NCBI RefSeq assembly: GCF_025144335.1
Contig: NZ_CP083539.1
Coordinates: forward strand, 3,039,501-3,103,500
Length of the DNA stretch: 64,000 bases
From: Jannaschia sp. W003
Lineage (GTDB): Bacteria; Pseudomonadota; Alphaproteobacteria; Rhodobacterales; Rhodobacteraceae
Reading direction: 5' to 3'
Part shown: positions 17,342-27,347 of the stretch, one piece after another
Layout: each line of letters starts with the position of its first letter
Position numbering within the stretch: the first letter of the stretch is position 1
The notes under the pieces: generated by a model
Told to the model about the DNA's origin: nothing
Database searches by the model: none
What the model saw: only the letters and a program-made list of their open reading frames with translations
Translations under genes and position numbers: made by a program

Positions 17342-17945
17342 GTTTGACGAGCATATCCGTGATGCCGAAGAGGCTGTTACGATGTATGAGTATTTATCGG
17401 GTGGCGCTTACAGCGCGGACTTTGCGTTAAGGTTTGCTTGGGTATGCATCGCGTCGTCAGTCGACTCCTACATTACTGACCTGATTTTGGAGAAGGGCGT
17501 AGAGTCCTTATTTAGCGACGCTCCGACCACCAAAAAGTTGCGAAATGAGTCAGTCTCTTTATCGGTTGCGATGGCGCTTCCTACAGCATCTCCCGCATCT
17601 CGCGTTCAGTCGATTCGCTCGGCGCTTGGAGAAATTGTCCGCTATAGAACGTTCCAAAAACCCGACGATATTGCAGATGGATTATCTTATGTTTGGGAGG
17701 AGAAGCACAAGTGGCAACGTATCGCAGGCGAGCTGAACGTGGATGCTGCCGATCTACGAAGAAAAGTTCTTGAGATAATGGCGAGGAGAGATTTAATCGT
17801 TCACTCAATGGATTATGATCTCGCTTTGGGACGCAGGCTATCGGTATCGAAGAACGATGCGCAGGCGAATATTCAACTGATAAAAAGCCTTGTAGCTACG
17901 ATTGAGAAACTTGTATCTCAAACCACCACCTCCCGCTCCACCTGA
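17322..17945 (+). CDS. HEPN-domain protein (probable RNase effector)
   Basis: A 207-residue, mostly helical protein. ARRDLIVHSMDYD (154-166) contains the HEPN catalytic motif R-x4-H (Arg156, His161) in its most typical form. The N-terminal RFAWVCIASSVDSYITDLI (37-55) resembles the first helices of RiboL-PSP/MAE-type HEPN families. Active HEPN proteins are metal-independent RNases used in toxin-antitoxin and phage-defence systems. It overlaps the ParA-like gene by 20 bases, so the two are translationally linked. The last ~10 codons run into the opposite-strand pncB 3' end, where composition switches back to GC-rich, so the original C-terminus may have been altered on insertion. Function as a defence effector is inference. 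Confidence 0.7.
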   Translation: MTTAKTRFDEHIRDAEEAVTMYEYLSGGAYSADFALRFAWVCIASSVDSYITDLILEKGVESLFSDAPTTKKLRNESVSLSVAMALPTASPASRVQSIRSALGEIVRYRTFQKPDDIADGLSYVWEEKHKWQRIAGELNVDAADLRRKVLEIMARRDLIVHSMDYDLALGRRLSVSKNDAQANIQLIKSLVATIEKLVSQTTTSRST

Positions 17946-19207
17946 TCCCCCACCCCGAACACCCGCTTGTACCGCTCCACCTCCGCCTCGGGCCCCATCG
18001 CCTTGCGCGGGTTGTCCGACAGCTTCACCGTGGGCCTCCCCTCCGCCGCGACCGCCTTGCAGACCAACGAGAAGGGCGCGAGGCGGTCGTCCTCGACCAG
18101 GCCGCGGAAGTCGTTGGTCAGCAGCGTCCCCCAGCCGAAGCTGACGCGGACGCGGCCCGCGAAGCGGGCGTGGAGCTCGGCGATCTTCGCCTCGTCGAGA
18201 CCGTCGGAGAAGATCACGAGCTTCGTGCGGGGGTCCTCGCCGCGCGCCTTCCACCAGGCGATGGCGGTCTCGGCGCCGGCCGCGGGATCGCCCGAGTCGA
18301 TGCGGATGCCGGTCCACCCGGCCAGCCAGTCGGGGGCGCGGTCGAGGAACCCTTGCGTGCCGTAGGTGTCGGGCAGGATCACGCGCAGGTTGCCCTCGTG
18401 CTCCTCGTGCCAGTCGGCGAGCACGTCGTAGGGGGCGCGGGACAGGGCGGCGTCCCCATCGGCGAGGGCGGCGTAGACCATGGGCAGCTCGTGGGCGTTG
18501 GTGCCGATGGCCTCGAGATCGCGGCCCTTGGCGATGCGGCAGTTCGAGGTGCCGATGAAGCGGGAGCCCAGGCCCTCCTGCATGGCCTGCACGCACCAGT
18601 CCTGCCACAGGAAGCTGTGCCGGCGGCGGGTGCCGAAGTCGGCGATGCGCAAGGAGTCGAGGGCGCGCAGGCGCTCGATCTTCTCCCACACGCGGGTCAT
18701 GGCGCGCGCATACAGCACCTGGATCTCGAAGCGGCCCATGTCGTGGAGCACGGCGCGGGAGCGCAGTTCCATGATCACGGCGAGGGCGGGGATCTCCCAG
18801 AGCATGACCTCGGGCCAGGCGCCCTCGAAGGCGAGCTCGTATTGGTCGCCCACGCGCTCGAGGTGGTAGGGCGGGAGGCGGAGCTGTTCGAGCCAGTCCA
18901 TGAACTGGGGGCGGAAGATGGAGCGCACGCCGTAGAAGGTGTTGCCGCGCATCCAGGTGGACTCGCCGCGGGTGAGGGAGAGGGTGCGGATGTGGTCGAG
19001 CTGCTCGCGCAGCTCCCCCTCGTCGATGAGCCGGGCCAGGGGGACGTGGGTGGAGCGGTTGATCAGCGAGAAGGTGACGCGCGTGGCGGGGTGGTTGCGG
19101 TGCACCGACTGGCACATCAGCAGCTTGTAGAAGTCCGTGTCGATGAGCGAGCGGACGATCGGGTCGATCTTCCACTTGTGGTTCCAGACGCGGGTGGCGA
19201 TGTCCAT
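17918..19207 (-). CDS. pncB: nicotinate phosphoribosyltransferase
   Basis: A 429-residue enzyme of the Preiss-Handler NAD salvage pathway, making nicotinate mononucleotide from nicotinate and PRPP. DTDFYKLLMCQSV at the N-terminus, FGTRRRHSFLWQ (containing the His that is phosphorylated in the family), GTSNCRIAK and RIDSGDPAA are PncB blocks. Start 19207 gives the canonical MDIATRVWNHKWKIDPI. It ends head-on inside the HEPN ORF (28-base overlap); its final residues VEREVVV look intact. pncA, encoding the preceding step, lies about 500 bases upstream on the same strand. Confidence 0.92.
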   Translation of the reverse strand: MDIATRVWNHKWKIDPIVRSLIDTDFYKLLMCQSVHRNHPATRVTFSLINRSTHVPLARLIDEGELREQLDHIRTLSLTRGESTWMRGNTFYGVRSIFRPQFMDWLEQLRLPPYHLERVGDQYELAFEGAWPEVMLWEIPALAVIMELRSRAVLHDMGRFEIQVLYARAMTRVWEKIERLRALDSLRIADFGTRRRHSFLWQDWCVQAMQEGLGSRFIGTSNCRIAKGRDLEAIGTNAHELPMVYAALADGDAALSRAPYDVLADWHEEHEGNLRVILPDTYGTQGFLDRAPDWLAGWTGIRIDSGDPAAGAETAIAWWKARGEDPRTKLVIFSDGLDEAKIAELHARFAGRVRVSFGWGTLLTNDFRGLVEDDRLAPFSLVCKAVAAEGRPTVKLSDNPRKAMGPEAEVERYKRVFGVGDQVEREVVV

Positions 19208-19338
19208 GGGCGGCCCTCCGGGGGGGAGTGTGGCCGGGGCGCACGGGGGTGTCCACGCGGTTTTCGGCGCCCCGCCGGCGCCGCGATCCTGCCACGGGGG
19301 CGGGCGAGACCCGGGGGAGAATCGGACGGAGACCCCCC

Positions 19339-19713
19339 ATGCGCTATGACTTCGACATCGTGACCCGCGGCCCCCGGCGGCTGGGGCCGTCCATCGCGGT
19401 GCGGTTCCGCTCGGCCGACACGGCGCGCGCCTTCGCGGCGGCGCCCGAGGCGGTGCGGGCCTGGCTGCGGCGGGCGGGGTTCCGGGACGGGCCGTCGGGC
19501 TCGGCGCTGGCGCCGGGGCTGTTCGCGCCGGCCGACGAGTCGCACCGGGCGGCGGTGCTGGCGGAGCTGGAGGCGACGCTGGACGCGATGCCGCCCGTGG
19601 GCGCGGGGCGGTTCGACCTCGGCCGGCTGCTGGTCGAGGCCTGCCGCGCGCGGCCCGACCTGCCCGTCTTCGCCGCGCCGCGGGGGTCCGGGGCGCTGGA
19701 GGCGGCGCTCTAG
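19339..19713 (+). CDS. hypothetical protein, 124 aa
   Basis: An uncharacterised ORF between pncB and pncA on the opposite strand, beginning MRYDFDIVTRGPRRLGPSIAVRFRS. Arg/Ala-rich, no signal peptide, no membrane segment, no motif recognised. CGGAGA lies just upstream of the ATG and third codon positions are G/C like real genes here, but the opposite strand is also open in this GC-rich stretch, so it may be spurious. It ends with a 4-base convergent overlap with pncA. Confidence 0.5.
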   Translation: MRYDFDIVTRGPRRLGPSIAVRFRSADTARAFAAAPEAVRAWLRRAGFRDGPSGSALAPGLFAPADESHRAAVLAELEATLDAMPPVGAGRFDLGRLLVEACRARPDLPVFAAPRGSGALEAAL

Positions 19714-20306
19714 CGCAGCACCACGCCGTCGCCGGCCATGGCGTCGCGCGCCGCTGCGAGGCTGCCGTCGAGGTCGATGGCGCGGCAGAGCTCCTCGCGC
19801 ACCTCGACCCCGAAGCCAAGGCGCGCCGCGTCCCGCGCCGACCAGGCGACGCAGAAGTCGAGGGCGAGGCCGACCAGCGTGACGTGGGCGACGCCCAGGG
19901 TGCGCAGGTAGCCCTCGAGGCCGGTGGGGGTCTCGTGGTCGTTCTCGAAGAAGGCGGAGTAGCTGTCGAGCGCGGGGTTCATCCCCTTGCGGATCACGGC
20001 GCGGGCGCGGTCCGTGTCGAGGCCCGGGTGGAAGGCGGCGTCCGGGGTGCCCTGCACGCAGTGGTCGGGCCAGAGCACCTGGGGGCCGTAGGGCATCTCG
20101 ATCACCTCGTAGGGCGCGCGGCCCGGGTGGGCCGAGGCGAACGAGGAGTGGCCGGCGGGATGCCAGTCCTGGGTAAGCACCACGTGGTCGAACCGCGCCA
20201 TGAGGGCGTTGACGGGGGCGACCACCTCGTCGCCGCCGGGCACCGCGAGGTTGCCGCCGGGGCAGAAGCCGCGCTGCACGTCGATCACGATCAGGGCCTG
20301 GGTCAT
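19710..20306 (-). CDS. pncA: nicotinamidase
   Basis: A 198-residue isochorismatase-fold hydrolase that deaminates nicotinamide to nicotinate for PncB. Catalytic triad positions are visible: Asp9 in IVIDVQRGF, Lys in IRKGMNPALDSYSAF, and Cys in GLALDFCVAWSA. The metal site is QDWHPAGHSSF. Start MTQALIVIDV is chosen directly before the first strand; the ORF is open 20 codons further but that stretch looks intergenic. Confidence 0.93.
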   Translation of the reverse strand: MTQALIVIDVQRGFCPGGNLAVPGGDEVVAPVNALMARFDHVVLTQDWHPAGHSSFASAHPGRAPYEVIEMPYGPQVLWPDHCVQGTPDAAFHPGLDTDRARAVIRKGMNPALDSYSAFFENDHETPTGLEGYLRTLGVAHVTLVGLALDFCVAWSARDAARLGFGVEVREELCRAIDLDGSLAAARDAMAGDGVVLR

Positions 20307-20381
20307 GGGATGCGCCTCCGGGATGCGGGTCGCCCCCGGGATTAACGCGCGGAGCGGCGGGCGCAACGCCCCCCCGGGGCG

Positions 20382-21428
20382 CTAGCGCCCCAGTCGCAGG
20401 AGGATCGAGTCGGAGGTGACCGCGCCGACCACGGCCCCGTCCTCCACCACCGGGATCGGCTCGGGGCGGGCGGCGGCCAGAGGCATCACCTCGCGCACCG
20501 CCATGTCGGCGGGCACCGGCTCGCCCGTGCCCCCGGCCCCGGGCTCCATCACGTCGCGGGCGCGCAGCACGCCGAGCGGGTTCATGTGAGCCACGAAGTC
20601 GGCCACGTAGGCGTCGGCGGGGGCGGTCACGATCTCGGAGGGCGTGCCGCACTGCACGATGCGGCCCCCTTCCATGATGGCGATGCGGTCGCCGAGCTTG
20701 AACGCCTCGTCGAGGTCGTGGCTGACGAAGATCACCGTCCTTTTCAGGCGCTGCTGCAGCTCGCAGACCTCGTCCTGGAGGCGGGTGCGGATCAGCGGGT
20801 CGAGCGCGGAGAACGGCTCGTCCATCAGGAGGATCGGCGCCTCGGTGGCGAAGGCGCGCGCCAGCCCGACGCGCTGCTGCATGCCGCCCGACAACTCGCC
20901 CACGAGGGCGTCGGCCCGGTCGGCGAGGCCCACAAGCTCCAGCTTCTCGTCCACGGCCTTGCGGCGCGCCTCGGCGTTCTGCCCCGCCAGCTCCAGCCCC
21001 AGGCCGACGTTGGAGCGCACGTCGCGCCAGGGCAGCAGGCCGAACTGCTGGAACACCATCGCGACGCGATGCTGGCGGATGTCGCGCAGCACCTTGGGGG
21101 CGGCATGGGTGACGGAGGTCATGGTGCCGTCCGCCTCCCGCACCCGTACCTCGCCGCGCGCCACAGGGTTGAGGCCGTTCACGGCGCGCAGCAGCGTGGA
21201 CTTGCCCGAACCGGACAGGCCCATCAGGACCACGAACTCGCCCTCGGCCACGCGCAGCGAGCAGTCGTGGACGCCGAGGATCTGGTCCGTCGCCTCCTGC
21301 ACCTCGGCCCGGGTCTTCCCTTCGTCCATGAGGGGGAGCGCGGCGTCGGGGCGGTCGCCGAAGACGATCGAGACGCGGTCGAACTCGACGGCGGCAGGGC
21401 GTTCGGCGGCGCGGGCGTGATCGGTCAT
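20382..21428 (-). CDS. choV: choline/glycine betaine ABC transporter ATPase
   Basis: A 348-residue ProV/ChoV-type ATPase: Walker A GLSGSGKST, Q-loop VFQQFGLLPW, signature LSGGMQQRVGLARAF, Walker B ILLMDEPFSALDP and the switch His in VSHDLDEA. A long N-terminal segment before the ATPase core is typical of quaternary-amine systems. The C-terminal ~70 residues resemble a single CBS-type regulatory half (PIPVVEDGAVVGAVTSDSILL). Its start overlaps the choW stop (ATGA). Gene order binding protein-permease-ATPase next to bet genes supports choline as substrate. Confidence 0.9.
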   Translation of the reverse strand: MTDHARAAERPAAVEFDRVSIVFGDRPDAALPLMDEGKTRAEVQEATDQILGVHDCSLRVAEGEFVVLMGLSGSGKSTLLRAVNGLNPVARGEVRVREADGTMTSVTHAAPKVLRDIRQHRVAMVFQQFGLLPWRDVRSNVGLGLELAGQNAEARRKAVDEKLELVGLADRADALVGELSGGMQQRVGLARAFATEAPILLMDEPFSALDPLIRTRLQDEVCELQQRLKRTVIFVSHDLDEAFKLGDRIAIMEGGRIVQCGTPSEIVTAPADAYVADFVAHMNPLGVLRARDVMEPGAGGTGEPVPADMAVREVMPLAAARPEPIPVVEDGAVVGAVTSDSILLRLGR

Positions 21429-22261
21429 CGCTTGCGCTCCATCCGCAGGATCCGGTCGAGCATGATGGCCACGACCACGATGATGAACCCGCTCTCGAAG
21501 CCTAAGCTCGTATTCACCTGGTTGAGGGCGCGCACCACCGGCACGCCGAGGCCGTCGGCGCCGACCAGGGCTGCGATCACCACCATCGACAGCGACAGCA
21601 TGATGGTCTGGTTCAGCCCGGCCATGATCTGCGGCAGGGCGTAGGGCAACTCCACCTTCCACAGCGTCTGGCGCGGCGTGGCGCCGAAGGCGAGCGCTGC
21701 CTCGCGCAAGGCCGTGGGCGTGGACGCGATGCCGAGCTGCGTCAGGCGGATCGGCGCGGGCAGCACGAAGATCACGGTGGCGATGAGGCCCGGCACCATG
21801 CCGATGCCGAAGAACACGATGGCCGGGATCAGATAGACGAAGGTGGGCAGCGTCTGCATCAGGTCGAGTACCGGGCGCATCCACGCGTAGAGGCGCGGGC
21901 GGTGCGCGGCGGCGATGCCGATGGGCACGCCGATGGCCATGCAGACCACGCAAGCGGACAGGACCAGCGTGAGGCTCTCGGTGGTCTCCTCCCAGTAGTC
22001 CTGGTTGAGGATGAAGAGGAACCCGAGGGCGACGAAGAGCGCCACCTTCCACGAGCGCTGGAGCGCGTAGGTCAGCGCCACGAACACCGCGATGACCAGG
22101 AGGGGCGGCGGCGTCTGGAGCACCCAGAGGATGGCGTCGATCAGCCCTTCCATGAAGGCGGCGAGCGCGTCGAAGGCGAAGCCGAGGTTGGCCTGCATCC
22201 AGTCGAAGACCGCGGCGGCCCAGTCGCCGACGGGGAGCTTGTGGTCGGTGAGCCAGGTCAT
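21425..22261 (-). CDS. choW: choline ABC transporter permease
   Basis: A 278-residue inner-membrane protein with about six helices and the binding-protein-dependent transport loop AALAFGATPRQTLWKVELPYALPQIMAG (EAA-like), which contacts the ATPase. It resembles ProW/ChoW of quaternary-amine uptake systems. AAGGA lies 6 nt upstream of the start. It is separated from choX by a hairpin-bearing 69-base spacer. Confidence 0.9.
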   Translation of the reverse strand: MTWLTDHKLPVGDWAAAVFDWMQANLGFAFDALAAFMEGLIDAILWVLQTPPPLLVIAVFVALTYALQRSWKVALFVALGFLFILNQDYWEETTESLTLVLSACVVCMAIGVPIGIAAAHRPRLYAWMRPVLDLMQTLPTFVYLIPAIVFFGIGMVPGLIATVIFVLPAPIRLTQLGIASTPTALREAALAFGATPRQTLWKVELPYALPQIMAGLNQTIMLSLSMVVIAALVGADGLGVPVVRALNQVNTSLGFESGFIIVVVAIMLDRILRMERKR

Positions 22262-22289
22262 GGGCAGTCCTTCGCGGGGTCAGCGGAAC

Positions 22290-22310
22290 GCCCCGGCGCG
22301 GGGCCGGGGC
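22290..22310. repeat. REP-like hairpin between choX and choW
   Basis: GCCCCGGC-N5-GCCGGGGC, same family as the palindromes near 1938 and 60253, lies in the 69-base choX-choW spacer. In such operons a hairpin here often stabilises or separates the abundant binding-protein mRNA from the permease mRNA. Confidence 0.6.
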
Positions 22311-22330
22311 GTCCTTTCGTCAGCGGACGC

Positions 22331-23263
22331 TTACTGCAGCGCGCTCATCACCGCTTCCTTGGCGTCGCCGCCGTCGAAGGTGGTCACGCCGTTTAGCCAT
22401 GCGTCGAGGACGTCTGCGTTCGCTTTGAGCCACGCCTCGGCGGCGTCGCGGGGGTCCTCGCCGTCGTCGAGGATGGCGCTCATGATCTCGTTCTCCATCT
22501 CCAAGGAGAACTCGAGGTTCTGGAGGAGCTGGCCGACGTTCGGGCACGCCTCGACGTAGCCGGCGCGGGTGTTGGTGGCCACTGTCGCCCCGCCGAGGTT
22601 CGGTCCGAACACGTCGTCGCCGCCCTCGAGGTAGCCCATGTCGAAGTTGGCGTTCATCGGGTGCGGCTCCCAGCCGAGGAACACGATCGGCTCGCCGCGC
22701 TTCGACAGGCGGTCGACCTGGGCCAGCATGCCCTGCTCAGACGATTCCTTCACCTCGAACTCCGCGAGCCCGAACATGCCCTCGTCGATCATCGACTGGA
22801 TCAGGCGGTTGCCGTCGTTGCCCGGCTCGATGCCGTAGATGGTCTCGTCGAGGGCGTCGGCGTGCTCCGCGATGTCCTCGAAGCTCTCGATGCCGAGGTC
22901 CATCGCGGCCTTGTTCACGGCCAGCGTGTACTTGGCGCCCTCGAGGTTGGTGCGCACCGTGTCCACGGTGCCGGCCTCGCGGTAGGAGGCGATGTCGGCC
23001 TCCATGGTGGGCATCCAGTTGCCGAGGAACACGTCCACGTCGCCGGCGGCCATCGAGGTGTAGGTGACGGGCACCGAGAGGATCTTGATGTCGGTCTCGT
23101 AGCCCAGCGCGTCGAGGATCGCGGAGGTGGTGGCCGTGGTGGCGGTGATGTCGGTCCAGCCGACGTCCGAGAACACGACCTCCTTGCAGTCGGCGTGGGC
23201 GTCGGCATGGGCGAGGCCTGCGACGAGGGCCAGCGCGGAGGCGGCGGAGAGGATGCGGATCAT
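22331..23263 (-). CDS. choX: choline ABC transporter substrate-binding protein
   Basis: A 310-residue periplasmic protein: Sec signal peptide (ILSAASALALVAGLAHA), then an OpuAC/ProX-like fold starting CKEVVFSDVGWTDITATTATTSAILDALGYET. The aromatic box of ChoX-type proteins is suggested by VGWTD, VFLGNWMP, YGIEPGNDGN and FLGWEPHPMN. It captures choline (possibly acetylcholine) for ChoWV. The start is set at 23263 by the signal peptide and GGGAG upstream. It diverges from betI across a 109-base region carrying the palindromic operator. Confidence 0.92.
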   Translation of the reverse strand: MIRILSAASALALVAGLAHADAHADCKEVVFSDVGWTDITATTATTSAILDALGYETDIKILSVPVTYTSMAAGDVDVFLGNWMPTMEADIASYREAGTVDTVRTNLEGAKYTLAVNKAAMDLGIESFEDIAEHADALDETIYGIEPGNDGNRLIQSMIDEGMFGLAEFEVKESSEQGMLAQVDRLSKRGEPIVFLGWEPHPMNANFDMGYLEGGDDVFGPNLGGATVATNTRAGYVEACPNVGQLLQNLEFSLEMENEIMSAILDDGEDPRDAAEAWLKANADVLDAWLNGVTTFDGGDAKEAVMSALQ

Positions 23264-23301
23264 GGTGGTCTCCCGGTTGCTCGCGGCTCGGGGCCGCGTT
23301 A

Positions 23302-23321
23302 TTGATTGACGGCTCAATCAA
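23302..23321. promoter_or_regulatory. BetI-like operator palindrome
   Basis: TTGATTGA-CGGC-TCAATCAA is a perfect inverted repeat in the 109-base choX/betI divergent gap. Its position between the uptake operon and the gene of the choline-sensing TetR regulator makes it the likely BetI site controlling both directions; choline would relieve repression. Confidence 0.72.
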
Positions 23322-23372
23322 GCGTGGACTAACCCACGCCGGAGCGTGCCCGCAACCCTACGAGGACAGTCC

Positions 23373-23927
23373 ATGCCGCGAAAGGGCGTCGAACCCCAGC
23401 GCCGCGCCGCCCTCGTGGAGGCCGCGATCGGCGAGATCGCGGAGCGCGGCTCGGCTGGCGTGACCGTGGCCCGGATCGCCCGCCGCGCGGGCGTCTCGGG
23501 CGCGCTGGCGCACCACTACTTCGGCTCCAAGGAGCAGATCCTCTTGGCCGCCATGCGCCACATCCTCGGGGTCTTCGGCGCCGAGGCGCGCACGGCCCTG
23601 CGAGGCGCGCGTACCCCCGAGGCGCGGCTGCGCGCCATTGTCGCGGTGTGCTTCGCGCCGGCCTCGTTCTCGAACGAGGGGATCGCGGCGTGGCTGGACT
23701 TCTACGGGCAGGCCCGCACCCACGCGCCCACGCGGCGGCTTCTCCTCATCTACCAGCGGCGCCTGCGGTCCAACCTCCTCTACGCCCTGCGCCCGCTGAC
23801 GGCGGACGCCGAGACCGTGGCCGAGGGCGCCGCCGCCCTGATCGACGGCGTATACCTGCGCGCCGCCCTCGGGCCGCTGCGGGAGCCGGAGCGGCTCGTG
23901 AACGACTGGATCGGGAGGAACCTGTGA
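23373..23927 (+). CDS. betI: transcriptional repressor BetI (TetR family)
   Basis: A 184-residue TetR regulator. The N-terminal helix-turn-helix is GSAGVTVARIARRAGVSGALAHHYFGSKEQIL (about residues 27-58), and the BetI-specific ligand domain contains FSNEGIAAWLDFYGQA and QRRLRSNL. BetI represses bet genes and is released by choline. It leads the betI-betC-betB-DUF-betA operon; its stop overlaps the betC GTG (GTGA). Confidence 0.9.
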   Translation: MPRKGVEPQRRAALVEAAIGEIAERGSAGVTVARIARRAGVSGALAHHYFGSKEQILLAAMRHILGVFGAEARTALRGARTPEARLRAIVAVCFAPASFSNEGIAAWLDFYGQARTHAPTRRLLLIYQRRLRSNLLYALRPLTADAETVAEGAAALIDGVYLRAALGPLREPERLVNDWIGRNL

Positions 23928-25561
23928 ACATCCTCGTGCTCATGGTGGACCAGCTCAACGGGACGCTGTTCCCGGACGGCCCCGCCGACTGGCTCCACGC
24001 GCCCAACCTCCGGCGGCTGGCAGAGCGGTCCGCGCGTTTTGCCAACGCCTACACCGCGTCGCCCCTCTGCGCCCCGGCGCGCGCGTCGTTCATGTCGGGC
24101 CTGCTGCCGTCCCGCACCCGCGTCTACGACAACGCCGCCGAGTTCGCCTCGGACATCCCCACCTACGCGCACCACCTGCGCCGCGCCGGCTGGCGCACCG
24201 CGCTGTCGGGCAAGATGCACTTCGTGGGCCCCGACCAGCTCCACGGGCTGGAGGAGCGGCTGACCACCGACATCTATCCCGCTGACTTCGGCTGGACCCC
24301 GGACTACCGCCGCCCCGGCGAGCGCATCGACTGGTGGTACCACAACATGGGGAGCGTGACCGGCGCCGGCGTGGCCGAGATCACCAACCAGCTCGAGTAC
24401 GACGACGACGTGGCCCACCACGCCAAAGCCTGGCTGCGCGACGCCGCCCGCGGGGCGGACGACCGTCCGTGGTGCCTTACGGTCTCCTTCACCCACCCCC
24501 ACGACCCTTACGTCGCCCGCCGCCGCTTCTGGAACCTCTACGAGGACTGCGCGCATCTGGAGCCGGAGGTCGGCGAGATGCCCTACGAGGCGCACGACCC
24601 CCACTCCCGGCGCCTGCTCGACGCCAACGACCGCGAGAACTTCACCGTCTCCGCCGAGGACGTGCGCCGCTCGCGCCGCGCCTACTTCGCCAACGTCTCC
24701 TACGTCGACGAGCGAATCGGCGAGATCCTCCGCGTCCTCGACGACACCCGGCAGGAGGCGGCCGTCCTGTTCGTGTCCGACCACGGCGACATGCTCGGCG
24801 AGCGGGGGCTGTGGTACAAGATGAGCTTCCTGGAAGGCTCCGCCCGCGTGCCGATGATGCTGGCCGCGCCGGGCGTGGCGCCGGGGCGCGTCGACGCGCC
24901 CGTCAGCACCGTCGACGTCTGCGCCACGCTCTGCGACCTGGCGGGCGTGGACCTCGCCGAGATCGAGCCGTGGACCGAAGGGCGCAGCCTCCTGCCCGTG
25001 GCCGCGGGCGCGGAGCGCGGGCCGGTGGCGATGGAGTACGCCGCCGAGGGCAGCTACGCGCCGCTGGTGGCCTTGCGCGCGGGCCGCTGGAAGTACACCC
25101 GCTGCGCCCTCGACCCCGAGCAGCTCTTCGATCTGGAGGCTGACCCGCACGAGCTGCGCGACCTCGCCGGGGCGGCGGACGGCGGGCTGCGGCTCGACCC
25201 CGAGACCGACGGCTTCGACGGGCAGGTCGCGAACGCGCAGGGCGTGATGCGCCCGCAGGACGTCGGGCTGGACGGGGTGACCTTCGCGCGCGACCCGGTT
25301 GACCTCTCCGAATTGGCCGACGCCGCCACGGCCCTCGCCGCCCTGCGCGTCGAGGCCGACCGCCGCTGGGACCTCGCCCGCTTCGACGCGGCCGTGCGCG
25401 AGAGCCAGGCCCGCCGCTGGGTGGTCTACGAGGCCCTGCGCCGGGGCGGCTACTACCCGTGGGACTACCAGCCCCTGCGCGTCGCCTCGGAGCGGTACAT
25501 GCGAAACCACATGGACCTGAACGTGCTGGAGGAAGCCAAGCGCTTCCCCCGCGGCGAATGA
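23924..25561 (+). CDS. betC: choline-sulfatase
   Basis: A 545-residue alkaline-phosphatase-superfamily sulfatase. [14 protein letters not shown] contains the Cys49-x-Pro-x-Arg motif whose Cys is converted to formylglycine. Metal ligands are in LMVDQLNG and in [12 protein letters not shown]. The C-terminal choline-sulfatase extension ([24 protein letters not shown]) is present. It hydrolyses choline-O-sulfate to choline and sulfate, so the operon accepts sulfated choline as precursor. GTG start with GGGAGGAA upstream. Confidence 0.92.
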   Translation: MNILVLMVDQLNGTLFPDGPADWLHAPNLRRLAERSARFANAYTASPLCAPARASFMSGLLPSRTRVYDNAAEFASDIPTYAHHLRRAGWRTALSGKMHFVGPDQLHGLEERLTTDIYPADFGWTPDYRRPGERIDWWYHNMGSVTGAGVAEITNQLEYDDDVAHHAKAWLRDAARGADDRPWCLTVSFTHPHDPYVARRRFWNLYEDCAHLEPEVGEMPYEAHDPHSRRLLDANDRENFTVSAEDVRRSRRAYFANVSYVDERIGEILRVLDDTRQEAAVLFVSDHGDMLGERGLWYKMSFLEGSARVPMMLAAPGVAPGRVDAPVSTVDVCATLCDLAGVDLAEIEPWTEGRSLLPVAAGAERGPVAMEYAAEGSYAPLVALRAGRWKYTRCALDPEQLFDLEADPHELRDLAGAADGGLRLDPETDGFDGQVANAQGVMRPQDVGLDGVTFARDPVDLSELADAATALAALRVEADRRWDLARFDAAVRESQARRWVVYEALRRGGYYPWDYQPLRVASERYMRNHMDLNVLEEAKRFPRGE

Positions 25562-25566
25562 CGCGG

Positions 25567-25613
25567 CCGGGGGCTCTGCCCCCGGACCCCCGAGATATTT
25601 TTGGCCAGAGGAA
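25567..25613. repeat. dispersed repeat: GGGGGCTCTGCCCCC hairpin + CCCCCGAGATATTT box
   Basis: The 80-base betC-betB spacer holds a hairpin (CCGGGGGCTCTGCCCCCGG, 25567-25585), then ACCCCCGAGATATTTTT and GGCCAGAGGAA. The same three blocks recur on the minus strand at about 62475-62531. It may act as a partial terminator inside the operon. Confidence 0.6.
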
Positions 25614-25641
25614 TTGGCCGGACCCGAGAACGGAGCGACCG

Positions 25642-27098
<1,457 letters not shown>

Positions 27099-27099
<1 letters not shown>

Positions 27100-27347
27100 T
27101 GGCCGCCCTGCCCCCTCCGGGCCGCGCGCCCCTGAAGCCCGTCGACGTGGTGAAGTGGGTCGCGACGGCCGTGCAGCTGGTGGGCTACGCGCTCACCGGC
27201 ATGGGCGTCACGCCCTGGAACATCTACGCCTTCGTGGTCGGCATCGCGCTGTGGTTCGCGGTGGGCGCCATGTGGCGCGACCGGGCGATCATGGTGGTGC
27301 ACGTGGGCGCCTTCGTCTCCCTCGTGGCGGGATACCTGAGCGCATGA
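27099..27347 (+). CDS. small membrane protein in the bet operon (DUF6552-like)
   Basis: An 82-residue protein with a proline-rich N-terminus and three hydrophobic helices (around [37 protein letters not shown] and [17 protein letters not shown]). I believe it belongs to a small uncharacterised family found in Rhodobacteraceae bet operons, but cannot verify this. It is wedged between betB and betA with overlapping stop/start codons on both sides, so it is stoichiometrically co-produced and may anchor or assist BetA or the transporter at the membrane. Confidence 0.75.

Noticed and set aside
16160..17945. Plasmid-type partition locus or integrated plasmid
   Set aside because: No parB, replication initiator, integrase or transposase is present; the second gene is a HEPN protein.
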